Below are positions 1 to 8,792 of a stretch of DNA of 64,000 bases, piece by piece (position 1 is the first letter of the stretch; each line of letters begins with the position of its first letter). The notes below the pieces were generated by a model that made no database searches, had not been told where the DNA came from, and saw only the letters and a program-made list of their open reading frames with translations. Origin of the DNA: Pedobacter nutrimenti (GTDB lineage: Bacteria; Bacteroidota; Bacteroidia; Sphingobacteriales; Sphingobacteriaceae); the NCBI RefSeq assembly GCF_003208655.1, contig NZ_QKLU01000004.1:186001-250000 (forward strand), given 5' to 3'. The position numbers and the translations under genes were made by a program.

Positions 1-3000
1 TGTCATTGCTCAGACTGTTGAACTTTCCGTATTCCAGGTCAATATTGGTTTTCTCCAGGTCAAAGGCCGTTTTTTTCAGGGCCTGATAATACAGGATATC
101 GGTACCTGCCGCTTTCATAGAGAGGTTATTTTTAACGGCACTGTCCACCGCGGCAGCAAGGCTTATTTTTTCCTGCGCGTGAACCTGCGTAAAAGCCATA
201 CAGAGCAATAACGCTGCCGTAAGCACCCTTTTACGAGGTTTAAAATAGGCAAAGCCTTTTTCAAAAAGTATATACAACATAGGTAAAACAAATAAGGTTA
301 AAAGGGTCGAAATCAGTAGTCCTCCAATTACGACTGTGGCCAGGGGTTTTTGTACGGCCCCTCCGGCCCCTGTACTTACGGCCATTGGGATAAAGCCAAG
401 GGAAGGCACAAGGGCGGTCATCATCACTGCACGCAATTTAGACTTGGTGCCATGAACAACAATCCGTTTTACATCCTGCCAGCCCTCTTTTTTCAGGCGG
501 TTAAATTCAGAGACCAGCAATATGCCATTCAACACTGCCACACCAAATAAAGCGATAAAGCCAACCCCGGCAGAAATACTGAAAGGCAGGTCCCTTGCCC
601 ATAAAGCAAAAATTCCACCCATGGCAGATAAAGGAATTGCCGTATAAATCAATAAGCCCTGCTTTACAGAACTGAACGCAAAGTACAGCAACAGGAAAAT
701 AAGCAACAAAGCAATGGGCACCACAATGCTCAACCTGGCCTTGGCTGCAGTCATATTTTCAAAAGAGCCTCCATAAGAGATGGTATAAGCTTTGGGCAGT
801 TTCAGTTTCTGTGCAGCCTTGCCCTGCAATTCCTGTACTATGGATTGCACATCCCGGTCTTTCACATTAAAGCCCACAATAATCCTGCGTTTGGTGTCTT
901 CTCTTTGAATTTGATTGACCCCTTCCACTTCTTCAATGCCAGCCACCAGGCTTAAAGGGATTTGCATCCCACCAGAAGCAGAAACCATCAGGTTCCTGAT
1001 GTCCGATACATTTTTTCTGGCCCCCTCTTCCAGGCGCACCACCATATCAAAGCGTTTCTCCCCTTCATATACCTGTCCGGCCACCTGTCCGGCAAAAGCA
1101 GTATTGATGACCCGGTTGACATCCCCAACATTCAAACCATATTTGGCCATCCCGTCCCGGTCCAGTTTCACTACAATCTGCGGCATACCGGTCACCTTTT
1201 CTTCATAAACATTAACAGCTCCTTTTACCGTTCCGATAATTTCGGTCAGTCGGTGGGCATATAAAGCAAGGGAATCCAGGTCTTCTCCAAAAATCTTACA
1301 CACCACGTCCTGTCTGGCCCCTGTCATCAACTCGTTAAAACGCATCTGGACAGGAAACTGAAAACCTACCGTAATTCCGGGAACGGCTTCCAGTGCCCTG
1401 GTCATTTTTTCACTCAGCTCGGGGAATGTTTTTGCAGAAGTCCATTCTTTTTTATCCTTAAGGATCACCATCATATCCCCTGCTTCAAAAGGCATCGGAT
1501 CTGTCGGCACTTCTGCACTTCCTATTTTAGTGACCACTTTTTTTACCTCCGGAAAATCCCTAAGCAGTATTTTGGAGGCCTGCTGGGTAGTCTGAATGGT
1601 ATTGTTCAGGTTGCTTCCAGTCAGTAAACGGGTCTCCACGGCAAAATCACCTTCTTCCAGCTGGGGGATAAACTCCCCACCCAAACGGCCCATCACCAAA
1701 ACAGAAATACCAAATAAGATAAGGGTAACGGCCAGAATACTTTTGGGAAAGGACAGCAAACGAAGCAAAATTGGCTGATACTTTCTTTCCAGCCAAATCA
1801 CCAGCCTGTCTGTTAAATTCTTTTTATGCCTGATTTTTTTATTCAGGAACAAGGCCGACATCATCGGCACATAAGTAATGGACAATAAAAATGCACCCAA
1901 AATGGCAAATGCAATGGTAAAGGCCATGGGCTTGAACATTTTTCCTTCAACACCTTCCAGCGAAAGAATAGGCAGGTAGACGATCAGGATAATGATCTGA
2001 CTGAAAACCGCCGACTTGATCATAGAACCTGTTGATTTGGTTACTTCCAGGTCCATTTGTTCCTGGCTGACCCGGTCGAGTTTGCGGAAATGTTTGGAAT
2101 GCGCGAAACGGTGCAAAATGGCCTCGACCACAATTACAGAACCATCGACAATCAGACCAAAATCTATGGCCCCAAGCGACATCAGGTTTCCGCCAACCCC
2201 AAACTTATTCATCAAAATAATGGCAAAAAGCATGGACAAGGGAATCACCGAAGAAACGATCAGTCCTGCACGCAGGTTCCCCAAAAAGAAAACCAGGACA
2301 AAAATCACAATTAAGGCCCCTTCCATCAAATTGGTTTCAACCGTCCGGATGGCATTATCTACCATTTTTGTCCGGTCCAGGAACGCTTCGATCACCACCC
2401 CCTCGGGCAGCATTTTCTGGATCTCGGCCATCCTCGCTTTTACCCTTTTCACCACGACAGAAGAGTTCTCTCCTTTGAGCATCATCACCACTGCACCGGC
2501 CACCTCACCCTGGTCGTTATAGGTCATGGCCCCGTAACGGATGGCCGAACCGTACTGTACTTTTGCCACATCTTTCATCAGCACAGACATCCCGCCAGCC
2601 AGTTTTTTAACGACAATTTTTTCTATATCCTGGGGACTTGCCGTTAAGCCCTCACTCCTGATGTACAATACCGAAGGGCCCTTTTCGATATAAGCCCCGC
2701 CCGTATTCTCATTGTTTTTTTCCAGCGCACCGAATATATCGGTTATGGTCAGACCATGCGCCTTTAACTGCTCTTGTCTGACGGCAATTTCATATTGTTT
2801 TAATTTCCCTCCAAAGCTGGACACCTCGGCCACTCCGGGCGTACCCAAAAGCTGGCGCCGGACAATCCAGTCCTGAATGGTTCGTAATTCTTTGGCATCA
2901 TATTTACCTTCGTAACCTTTCAGGGGCCGTACCACGTATTGATAAATTTCACCAAGTCCTGTAGAAACGGGCGCCATCTGGGGTGCCCCAATGCCCTGGG

Positions 3001-3364
3001 GAATTTCCTGCTGGACTTGTTGCAACCTTTCGCTGATCTGCTGGCGGGCCCAGTATACGTCGGTTTCCTCGTTAAACACAATGGTCACCAGTGAAAGCCC
3101 GAAACGGGAAAAACTCCGGATTTGCTTCAAGCCTGAAATACTGCTGCAGGCCTGTTCTATGGGGAAGGTAATGAGCCTTTCAATATCCGGAGCACCCAAT
3201 GCAGGAGATACGGTAATCACCTGCACCTGGTTATCTGTAATGTCCGGAAGCGCATCTATGGGTAATTTTGTCAGCTCATAAGTACCCCAGCCAATTAGCG
3301 AGAGTACAAACAAGCCTATAATCAGCTTATTCTTTACAGAAAAGCCAATGATCTTATTTAGCAT
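1..3364 (-). CDS. CusA/CzcA-type heavy-metal RND efflux pump fused to an outer-membrane-factor domain (3' end outside window)
   Basis: Inner-membrane proton-driven RND transporter expected to export metal cations. The ATG is at 3364 (MLNKIIGFSVKNK), and about 1121 codons are visible before the gene leaves the window. Near residue 400 is the heavy-metal RND signature DFGLIVDG followed by a Glu seven residues on, which are the proton-relay acids of the HME branch. The usual RND length (about 1040 aa) ends at the LPMLYILFE motif. The frame then continues through an extra hydrophobic, signal-like segment ending in QVHAQ and into EKISLAAAVDSAVKNN, which looks like the start of a TolC/CzcC-type outer-membrane factor. 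The gene is therefore a pump/OMF fusion, an arrangement known in Bacteroidota. The small gene at 3456-3830 lies 91 bp upstream on the same strand and is probably cotranscribed. The exact metal cannot be told from sequence. Confidence 0.93.
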   Translation of the reverse strand, partial: MLNKIIGFSVKNKLIIGLFVLSLIGWGTYELTKLPIDALPDITDNQVQVITVSPALGAPDIERLITFPIEQACSSISGLKQIRSFSRFGLSLVTIVFNEETDVYWARQQISERLQQVQQEIPQGIGAPQMAPVSTGLGEIYQYVVRPLKGYEGKYDAKELRTIQDWIVRRQLLGTPGVAEVSSFGGKLKQYEIAVRQEQLKAHGLTITDIFGALEKNNENTGGAYIEKGPSVLYIRSEGLTASPQDIEKIVVKKLAGGMSVLMKDVAKVQYGSAIRYGAMTYNDQGEVAGAVVMMLKGENSSVVVKRVKARMAEIQKMLPEGVVIEAFLDRTKMVDNAIRTVETNLMEGALIVIFVLVFFLGNLRAGLIVSSVIPLSMLFAIILMNKFGVGGNLMSLGAIDFGLIVDGSVIVVEAILHRFAHSKHFRKLDRVSQEQMDLEVTKSTGSMIKSAVFSQIIILIVYLPILSLEGVEGKMFKPMAFTIAFAILGAFLLSITYVPMMSALFLNKKIRHKKNLTDRLVIWLERKYQPILLRLLSFPKSILAVTLILFGISVLVMGRLGGEFIPQLEEGDFAVETRLLTGSNLNNTIQTTQQASKILLRDFPEVKKVVTKIGSAEVPTDPMPFEAGDMMVILKDKKEWTSAKTFPELSEKMTRALEAVPGITVGFQFPVQMRFNELMTGARQDVVCKIFGEDLDSLALYAHRLTEIIGTVKGAVNVYEEKVTGMPQIVVKLDRDGMAKYGLNVGDVNRVINTAFAGQVAGQVYEGEKRFDMVVRLEEGARKNVSDIRNLMVSASGGMQIPLSLVAGIEEVEGVNQIQREDTKRRIIVGFNVKDRDVQSIVQELQGKAAQKLKLPKAYTISYGGSFENMTAAKARLSIVVPIALLLIFLLLYFAFSSVKQGLLIYTAIPLSAMGGIFALWARDLPFSISAGVGFIALFGVAVLNGILLVSEFNRLKKEGWQDVKRIVVHGTKSKLRAVMMTALVPSLGFIPMAVSTGAGGAVQKPLATVVIGGLLISTLLTLFVLPMLYILFEKGFAYFKPRKRVLTAALLLCMAFTQVHAQEKISLAAAVDSAVKNNLSMKAAGTDILYYQALKKTAFDLEKTNIDLEYGKFNSLSND

Positions 3365-3455
3365 AATAACCTGATTTTTTTGAATCAACACTACATCCGG
3401 AAAGCAAGCAAATGCTTCTTCTTACCGGAAAAAATTAGAATTCTGAAAACAAAGG

Positions 3456-3830
3456 TTAGGCTTTGGGCGGCCTGAACAAACAGCCGGGAGCAGGATCGGC
3501 ATGACTACTGGATTGTAAACTGGTCTTTTGCCTGGAAAGCAGAAGAACAGGCAGTTTAAGCATCACCACAAATTTAACGGGAATTGCAAACTGGATCATC
3601 GCATGGCCTTCTATTTTTTTAAAAGGGAGCTCCATATCTTCTTTCTGATCGTCATCATCAATGTCCTGACCAAAATAGTGCATGGCCATAAAATCAATAA
3701 AACCGATGCGGTTGTCCAACTCATGGTGATGGATAAAGTGTGAAACAAGCTTAGGCAGCTTAAATACCTCGGACAAAGAGGCATTCAACACAAATACCGG
3801 AAAGAGCAGAAATAAGCAAATCTTGTTCAC
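3456..3830 (-). CDS. Small exported His/Asp-rich protein upstream of the metal pump
   Basis: About 124 aa of unknown function. From a GTG at 3830 the protein opens with a signal-peptide-like stretch (KICLFLLFPVFVLNAS). It then has a His-rich stretch (HFIHHHELDN), a MHYFGQDIDDDD acidic cluster and a C-terminal CLFRPPKA. The open frame reaches further upstream to a TTG at 3857, but that part contains a TATATTTG sequence resembling a Bacteroidota -7 promoter element, so I prefer the GTG. Small proteins of this style are known to me beside RND metal pumps in Bacteroidota. A periplasmic metal-handling role is only an inference from the His and Asp residues and the pump next to it. Confidence 0.7.
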   Translation of the reverse strand: MNKICLFLLFPVFVLNASLSEVFKLPKLVSHFIHHHELDNRIGFIDFMAMHYFGQDIDDDDQKEDMELPFKKIEGHAMIQFAIPVKFVVMLKLPVLLLSRQKTSLQSSSHADPAPGCLFRPPKA

Positions 3831-3912
3831 CTTGCAAATATAAAGGACCCAATCCAAAAAGCAAGCCTTAAAGAGATATTAAGCCTGTTACAAAGTCCTC
3901 AAAAAGGAGCGC

Positions 3913-4986
3913 TTATCCAGTTGCTTTTTCCATGAATTTCCGTTTAAAATGCTGGTCAAAGCCCCACATCACTAAACCGTAAAAAAGCAAAAACACCGGC
4001 AGGGTAAAAACGAACAGAAAAACATAACCATGTCTGCCCAGGGCTTTATCCCCCAAAGTCCAGTCGATAAAATCATAAGATAAAAAGTAAAACGCATACA
4101 CCAGCAAACCGACCAGAAAAATACCCAATGGCAATATCCGTTTATAACCAGTTCCAGAGGTTCTGTATTTCCGGATCAGCCTGAAATGCTGCCAGCAAAG
4201 AAGGATCATGGCCATTACTGCTAAGCCAAAGGGGCTGATCCATAGTAAAATTGCCGATAAGGCAGATATTTTTGGAGAGAATTCCAATTGTAAATCACCG
4301 GAAGGAAGTTTATCCAGGGTCCAGGAGTATAAATTTGCATGTTGCGCCTGGGCCTGGCCAATGGAAGATGCTTTGATTCGGAGTTTTTCAGGAACAGATA
4401 CCTCAATGTTCACTGGCCCAAAGGACTTCCAGTATTTGGAGGGAAATAAAGCGTACTCCAGTTTGTAATTCCTGATGAAACCAAAATTATTGCTTTCCAG
4501 CCGTCCGTCATAATCAACCGTAATCGTATTGATGCCTTTTTTTAAATTACAGGTAAAATAAGCCAGGTCATTGATGCTGATTAATTTTGATTCGTTCTGC
4601 TGATAATAGACAAATACATAACCATCCTGATAGGGTTTTATAAAAGAATAGGCCTTCAATTCCGCCGCAGAATTGTCCTTGAGCCTGCTCACCTTAAGCG
4701 GCTCATTATTGATCCGGACAACAGGATTCCCGAACAGGTTTACTGCAATAAATAAAAGTGGAAGCGACTGGTCTTCAGGGCTCCGCAACTCATAAGTAAT
4801 GGCATACCTGGCGATATTCTCGCCCTGCGTCATTAGTTTAATCCCGATGTGCTCTTTTAGCACCTCAACAGATTTACTGGAAAACAAAACGGAGTGGTAG
4901 CTCCCATCCTCATAGGGTTTGGCCATATTCCCATACACCTGTCCGCAGACAAAAGAAAGCAACAGTAGATAAGCGTATCTGAACAT
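3913..4986 (-). CDS. Membrane protein with a large extracytoplasmic domain, function unknown
   Basis: 357 aa from the ATG at 4986, which begins a normal signal peptide (MFRYAYLLLLSFVCGQVYG). An in-frame ATG at 5019 would add 11 residues and spoil the signal. Residues of about 25-250 look like a beta-rich extracytoplasmic domain, and three hydrophobic segments follow in the last 120 residues (SAILLWISPFGLAVMAMILLC, GIFLVGLLVYAFYFL, VFLFVFTLPVFLLFYGLV). I do not recognise the family. It is divergent from the BlaI-type repressor gene and shares the intergenic region with its operator, so it may be controlled by that repressor. Confidence 0.75.
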   Translation of the reverse strand: MFRYAYLLLLSFVCGQVYGNMAKPYEDGSYHSVLFSSKSVEVLKEHIGIKLMTQGENIARYAITYELRSPEDQSLPLLFIAVNLFGNPVVRINNEPLKVSRLKDNSAAELKAYSFIKPYQDGYVFVYYQQNESKLISINDLAYFTCNLKKGINTITVDYDGRLESNNFGFIRNYKLEYALFPSKYWKSFGPVNIEVSVPEKLRIKASSIGQAQAQHANLYSWTLDKLPSGDLQLEFSPKISALSAILLWISPFGLAVMAMILLCWQHFRLIRKYRTSGTGYKRILPLGIFLVGLLVYAFYFLSYDFIDWTLGDKALGRHGYVFLFVFTLPVFLLFYGLVMWGFDQHFKRKFMEKATG

Positions 4987-5034
4987 TGTTTTTTTTATAG
5001 GTAGACCACAAAATAACATTTTTTTTAAAAATAA

Positions 5035-5065
5035 TTTGAATTACCAGAACATTGCTCTACATTTA
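5035..5065 (+). promoter_or_regulatory. Promoter of the BlaI/M56 operon
   Basis: TTTG at 5035-5038, a 19-bp spacer and TACATTTA at 5058-5065. This fits the Bacteroidota primary-sigma promoter (TTTG, 17-20 bp, TAnnTTTG) with one mismatch in the -7 box. The start codon is 27 bp downstream. Confidence 0.65.
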
Positions 5066-5073
5066 TAGAGCAA
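5052..5073. promoter_or_regulatory. BlaI-type operator (perfect 8-6-8 inverted repeat)
   Basis: TTGCTCTA at 5052-5059 and TAGAGCAA at 5066-5073 are perfect inverted repeats around CATTTA. The centre (CTACATTTATAG) resembles the TACAnnTGTA core bound by BlaI/MecI repressors. The site covers the -7 element of the repressor's own promoter, so binding should shut off transcription. It may also act on the divergent gene at 4986. Confidence 0.7.
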
Positions 5074-5091
5074 ACACTACAACAATAGAAC

Positions 5092-5466
5092 ATGAAACTC
5101 ACTGGAGCTGAAGAACAAGCAATGGAAATTATCTGGAAAAAAAACAAAGTTTTCCTGAAAGACATCTTAGAATCTTACCCCGATCCTAAACCTGCAACCA
5201 CCACGCTGGTCACTTTGTTAAAAAGGATGCAGCAGAAAGGATTTATTGATTACAAGCTGATGGGAAATTCCAGACAATATTATGCCCTGGTTAAGAAGTC
5301 CAGTTATTTTTCCAAGCACGTCAACCAGCTGATCGATAATTTTTTTGGCCGTTCCGCTTTCCAGTTTGCTTCCTTTTTTACCAAGGAAACTGAAATGACC
5401 ACGGCCGAACTTGAGGATCTGAAAAAAATCATTGAAGAGGAACTCCATAAAAAGAAAAAACCATGA
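5092..5466 (+). CDS. BlaI/MecI/CopY-family transcriptional repressor
   Basis: 124-aa winged-helix repressor, the usual length for the family. Residues 1-75 carry the DNA-binding domain (MKLTGAEEQAMEIIWKK, then ATTTLVTLLKRMQQKGFI). The C-terminal half should form the dimer and carries the region normally cut when the partner protease is activated. It overlaps the M56 peptidase gene by 4 bp (ATGA), so translation is coupled. The inverted repeat 18 bp upstream of its start is the likely operator, implying autorepression. Confidence 0.92.
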   Translation: MKLTGAEEQAMEIIWKKNKVFLKDILESYPDPKPATTTLVTLLKRMQQKGFIDYKLMGNSRQYYALVKKSSYFSKHVNQLIDNFFGRSAFQFASFFTKETEMTTAELEDLKKIIEEELHKKKKP

Positions 5467-6941
5467 TGTACTTATTGAACGTTATTCTTTGCAGTGCTTT
5501 ATTTTTGCTGGTCTACACACTTTTGCTGAAAGATAAAACCATGTACCACTTTAACCGGTTTTATCTGCTGACTGCAAGTTTACTTTCTTTACTCATTCCA
5601 CTGCTTAACCTGGAACAAAAAAATCAAACCCTACCTCCATTACAAACCGTCACCTATACCATTTTTCAAAACCAGGAAAGTACCCCGCCAGTGCAGATGC
5701 TTACAGCAGAACAGCCTTTTTGGAGCAGCAATAACACCCAAATGCTTGTTTTGGGTATCTATATACTGATCAGCAGCTTGTTGCTCCTTCGCTTTTTCAA
5801 AAACCTGTATGGTATTCACTCAAAAATCAGGCGAAATCAAAAACTGCCTTTTCGAAATATGAGCCTGGTCCTGCTGCCGGCAGAGGAAACGCCCCATACT
5901 TTCTTCAGCTTTATCTTTTTAAACAAACAGGCTTACCAGCGGGGCCAAATAGAGGAGCAGGTATTACAGCACGAGTTTGCACATGCCCGCCAGGCTCATT
6001 CTGCAGACATCATCTGGATTGAACTGCTGCAGGTTTTTTTATGGTTTAACCCCCTGATCCTGTTTTACCGCCGGGCCATACAACTCAACCATGAATTCCT
6101 TGCAGACCAGTCGGTACTGGAGATACACCACAATGTAACAGACTACCAGCAACTGTTGCTTCAACAGGTTATCCCTTCGGACAGCCTGAACCTAACCAGC
6201 CATTTCAACTTTTCCTTAACCAAAAAACGACTTATTATGATGACCAAAAACACACCCGCCTTAAAGCTCTGGCTCAGCAAACTATCTGTTGTTCCCGTCC
6301 TGGCCGTTGCCATTCTTTTGTTCTGTAATGCTGCTCCGAAAAAACTGGAATCAGTTGACCAGCTCAGAACTTCTTCCGGCAAATTGCAGATCAGAGAAAA
6401 AACCAGTCCTGCTCCAATGATCCAGTTTTTCAGGTTCCCTGCTACCAAGCAGGGTGTTTCTCCCGAAAAACTTGCCCAGTACGATGCCATCGTTAAAAAA
6501 TACGCAGCAGATGAAAACAGTCTCCCGATGGTCAATAAAAACATCTCTAAGGCAGACCGGGAACAACTGGAACAAATTTTTAAACAGATGAGCAAGGAGC
6601 AGCAAAACAAACAGAATATTGTCTTCTCGATGCCCGGGAAACCATTGCGAAAAGTAAAACCAACAGCAGAGCAGCTCCAAAACTGGCAGGACGCAAAAAC
6701 CTATGGTTTATGGATTGACGAAAAAAAAGTGAGTAATTCGGCTTTAAGCGGGCGTCAGCCTGAAGAATTCTCGCAGGTGATGGTCAGCAAGCTGACCAGT
6801 AAAGCACTGCACCACAACGAATATAAATACCAGGTCGATCTGATGACTGAAGATTATTATGAGAAATACCTGCAAAATCATCAGAAAAATAAAAACAAGG
6901 CCATGATGCTCTATTCCATGTCCAGACCAGCGACTAAATAA
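5463..6941 (+). CDS. M56-family (BlaR1-like) membrane metallopeptidase
   Basis: 492 aa. N-terminal membrane segments (about residues 3-20, 32-48 and 95-115) are followed by a cytoplasmic zinc-protease domain with HEFAH (the HExxH motif) and a downstream NHEFLAD that supplies the third ligand. Another membrane segment (LSVVPVLAVAILLFC) lies near residue 285. The roughly 200-residue C-terminal tail is Gln/Lys-rich and shows no penicillin-binding sensor motifs (SxxK, KTG), so this is not a beta-lactam sensor of the BlaR1 type. It should sense another envelope signal and inactivate the BlaI-type repressor encoded 4 bp upstream. Confidence 0.9.
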   Translation: MMYLLNVILCSALFLLVYTLLLKDKTMYHFNRFYLLTASLLSLLIPLLNLEQKNQTLPPLQTVTYTIFQNQESTPPVQMLTAEQPFWSSNNTQMLVLGIYILISSLLLLRFFKNLYGIHSKIRRNQKLPFRNMSLVLLPAEETPHTFFSFIFLNKQAYQRGQIEEQVLQHEFAHARQAHSADIIWIELLQVFLWFNPLILFYRRAIQLNHEFLADQSVLEIHHNVTDYQQLLLQQVIPSDSLNLTSHFNFSLTKKRLIMMTKNTPALKLWLSKLSVVPVLAVAILLFCNAAPKKLESVDQLRTSSGKLQIREKTSPAPMIQFFRFPATKQGVSPEKLAQYDAIVKKYAADENSLPMVNKNISKADREQLEQIFKQMSKEQQNKQNIVFSMPGKPLRKVKPTAEQLQNWQDAKTYGLWIDEKKVSNSALSGRQPEEFSQVMVSKLTSKALHHNEYKYQVDLMTEDYYEKYLQNHQKNKNKAMMLYSMSRPATK

Positions 6942-6962
6942 ACCAAGCACACCTATACCAAC

Positions 6963-6992
6963 AAAAAGCCCTGCATTTCTGCAGGGCTTTTT
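6963..6992. terminator. Bidirectional rho-independent terminator
   Basis: A 13-bp perfect stem (AAAAAGCCCTGCA / TGCAGGGCTTTTT) with a 4-nt loop lies between the convergent M56 gene and the SusD gene. A/T tracts on both sides make it work in both directions. Confidence 0.92.
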
Positions 6993-7026
6993 TACATCCG
7001 GTAAAAAAATACGGAATGGGTTTATT

Positions 7027-8790
7027 TTAATAACCAGGGTTTTGACGAAAATCCTTGGTCACATCCAAAGTGGTTTGAGGAATTGGGAAAACCCTTCTGA
7101 AAGGTTGCGAAACCGGTTTGGCACTAAAAGCTTTTTCATATTTTCCAAAACGGATCATTTGAGGACGTCTGTACAACTCCCAATAAGTTTCAAAGGCAAT
7201 TTCCCGGTAAAGGCTCGCTTCATCCAGCGCTGAAATGGCTACACCAGCTGCATTTGAGTACAAAGATTCCCTTGTTCTGGAAGTCCTTAGTCTATTGATG
7301 TCGTCCAAAGCCAGTGACGTTTGTCCTTTGCGAAAATAAGCTTCTGCCCGCATGGTGTAAATGGCACCAAGGCGCACCAAAGGAATATCTACATTGCTCG
7401 AGCCGTTTCCTTCTTCCGGATCAAATTCATATTTAAAAACACGCACACCGCGGTTGATCTGGTCTTGTGCAAATACCGCCTGGCTCGGGTTATCGAAGTT
7501 CAGTTCAGGTGTAAAATCCATCCTGGTATTGGTGCTTTTTTCCATATACAATTCCGAAACTTTAATCCTTCCGTCGGTGGTCATTTCAAAACCGCCTGCC
7601 TGAGTCAGTTTAGGACCATATTGCGGCCCTGCCATAATGCCCCTGTTGAAATGAAACCAGGGCAGGTTTTTGCTTTGCGGTACAATATCCGAAGCCGGGA
7701 CACTCCCTGTCGCATTGTTCATAAACCAGGTCCCATCGGCATACTGATATTTCCTTGAAAACCTCGGATCATCATGGTTGCCATCCCAGGTTGCATAAAA
7801 TTCCGGAGACATACAGGCCGCATTGGTGCCCCTGTTTGCAGGCGAGGCCCTCTGGTTCCGCTCCATACTGACATAAGCAAAAGAATTGGAGCCATTCCTG
7901 ATGTAATCAATTTTCTGTGTGATGGCAAAGATCAGTTCAGGTGCGCCCGAATTGTTAATGGAAAAACTATCAAAGTAATTGCTGGCCAAACGAAATTTAC
8001 CCGAATTGATCAATAAGGAGGTGTAATAAATTACCCGGTCCATATCCGTTTCACTGCTGTTTACTGCCTTCTCATTAAAATTAAAAGAAGCTGCATAACG
8101 GTCTTTATAAACCGCCCTGTTGAGGTACATATTGGCCAGTAAACCATAAGCGGCCTCTTTGGTAAACCTTCCATTATGGGTAGACTGTTGTCCCAATGTA
8201 GCCAGATTTGGAATTAAACCTTCCACCTGCGTAATCAGCTCATCGATTGCTGTAGCCGCCGGTCTGATTTGCAGCGGCGCATTCTCACTGGAAGGATCGC
8301 GGTAAGGTGCCTGAGCAAAAAGGTCTATAGTGGTATAAGTATAATAGGCCAGCAAACCTTTTGCCTCAGCAATATATAAATCTTTTTGCGGTAAATTATT
8401 TGCCGTACTGGCAGCCTTTATAGCGGTCAGGGATCTGGTGATCCCATTGGTCAGCATGTTCCAGTTGTCTGTTACAATGGCATTGTCAGGGGCCCAGGTA
8501 AACTCGTGCATAGACCTCCATTTGCCACCATCGCCCCAGTCACTTCCCCTGGTAGGCAACAAAGCCTCATCTGTGGTGTATTCCTGCAAAGCAAAAACAG
8601 CCCCGTGATCTACAAAAGTGCCCTTACCTAAACGGTCATAAGCTGCAGCCAGAGCCCCTGCCGGACTGGAAGCATCTTCACCCAGTACTTCATCAAGGAC
8701 CTTTTCATTTAACTTTGTACAATTGCTAAAAAACAAGACCCCAATGAGGAATAAAATGTTCCTTGCTTTAAATAGTTTGTTCTTTTTCAT
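7027..8790 (-). CDS. SusD/RagB-family outer-membrane lipoprotein
   Basis: 587 aa. The N terminus is a lipoprotein signal with lipobox FFSNC (Cys about residue 24). A SusD-like alpha-helical (TPR-type) body follows, ending in the typical MIRFGKYEKAF ... FPIPQTTLDVTKDFRQNPGY. SusD-like proteins sit on the cell surface as the lid over the paired SusC pore and capture the ligand, usually a glycan. The start codon lies 2 bp after the SusC stop codon, so the two are cotranscribed. No glycosidase, peptidase or other enzyme gene follows, so the substrate cannot be inferred. Confidence 0.95.
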   Translation of the reverse strand: MKKNKLFKARNILFLIGVLFFSNCTKLNEKVLDEVLGEDASSPAGALAAAYDRLGKGTFVDHGAVFALQEYTTDEALLPTRGSDWGDGGKWRSMHEFTWAPDNAIVTDNWNMLTNGITRSLTAIKAASTANNLPQKDLYIAEAKGLLAYYTYTTIDLFAQAPYRDPSSENAPLQIRPAATAIDELITQVEGLIPNLATLGQQSTHNGRFTKEAAYGLLANMYLNRAVYKDRYAASFNFNEKAVNSSETDMDRVIYYTSLLINSGKFRLASNYFDSFSINNSGAPELIFAITQKIDYIRNGSNSFAYVSMERNQRASPANRGTNAACMSPEFYATWDGNHDDPRFSRKYQYADGTWFMNNATGSVPASDIVPQSKNLPWFHFNRGIMAGPQYGPKLTQAGGFEMTTDGRIKVSELYMEKSTNTRMDFTPELNFDNPSQAVFAQDQINRGVRVFKYEFDPEEGNGSSNVDIPLVRLGAIYTMRAEAYFRKGQTSLALDDINRLRTSRTRESLYSNAAGVAISALDEASLYREIAFETYWELYRRPQMIRFGKYEKAFSAKPVSQPFRRVFPIPQTTLDVTKDFRQNPGY

Positions 8791-8792
8791 TT

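Noticed and set aside
2016..2522. 168-aa open frame on the plus strand
   Set aside because: It lies wholly antisense to the conserved RND pump gene, has low-complexity Ser/Thr/Pro-rich content and no start signals; it is a shadow frame.
5463..6941. M56 protein considered as a beta-lactam resistance sensor
   Set aside because: No transpeptidase-type sensor motifs in the C-terminal part and no beta-lactamase gene in the window.
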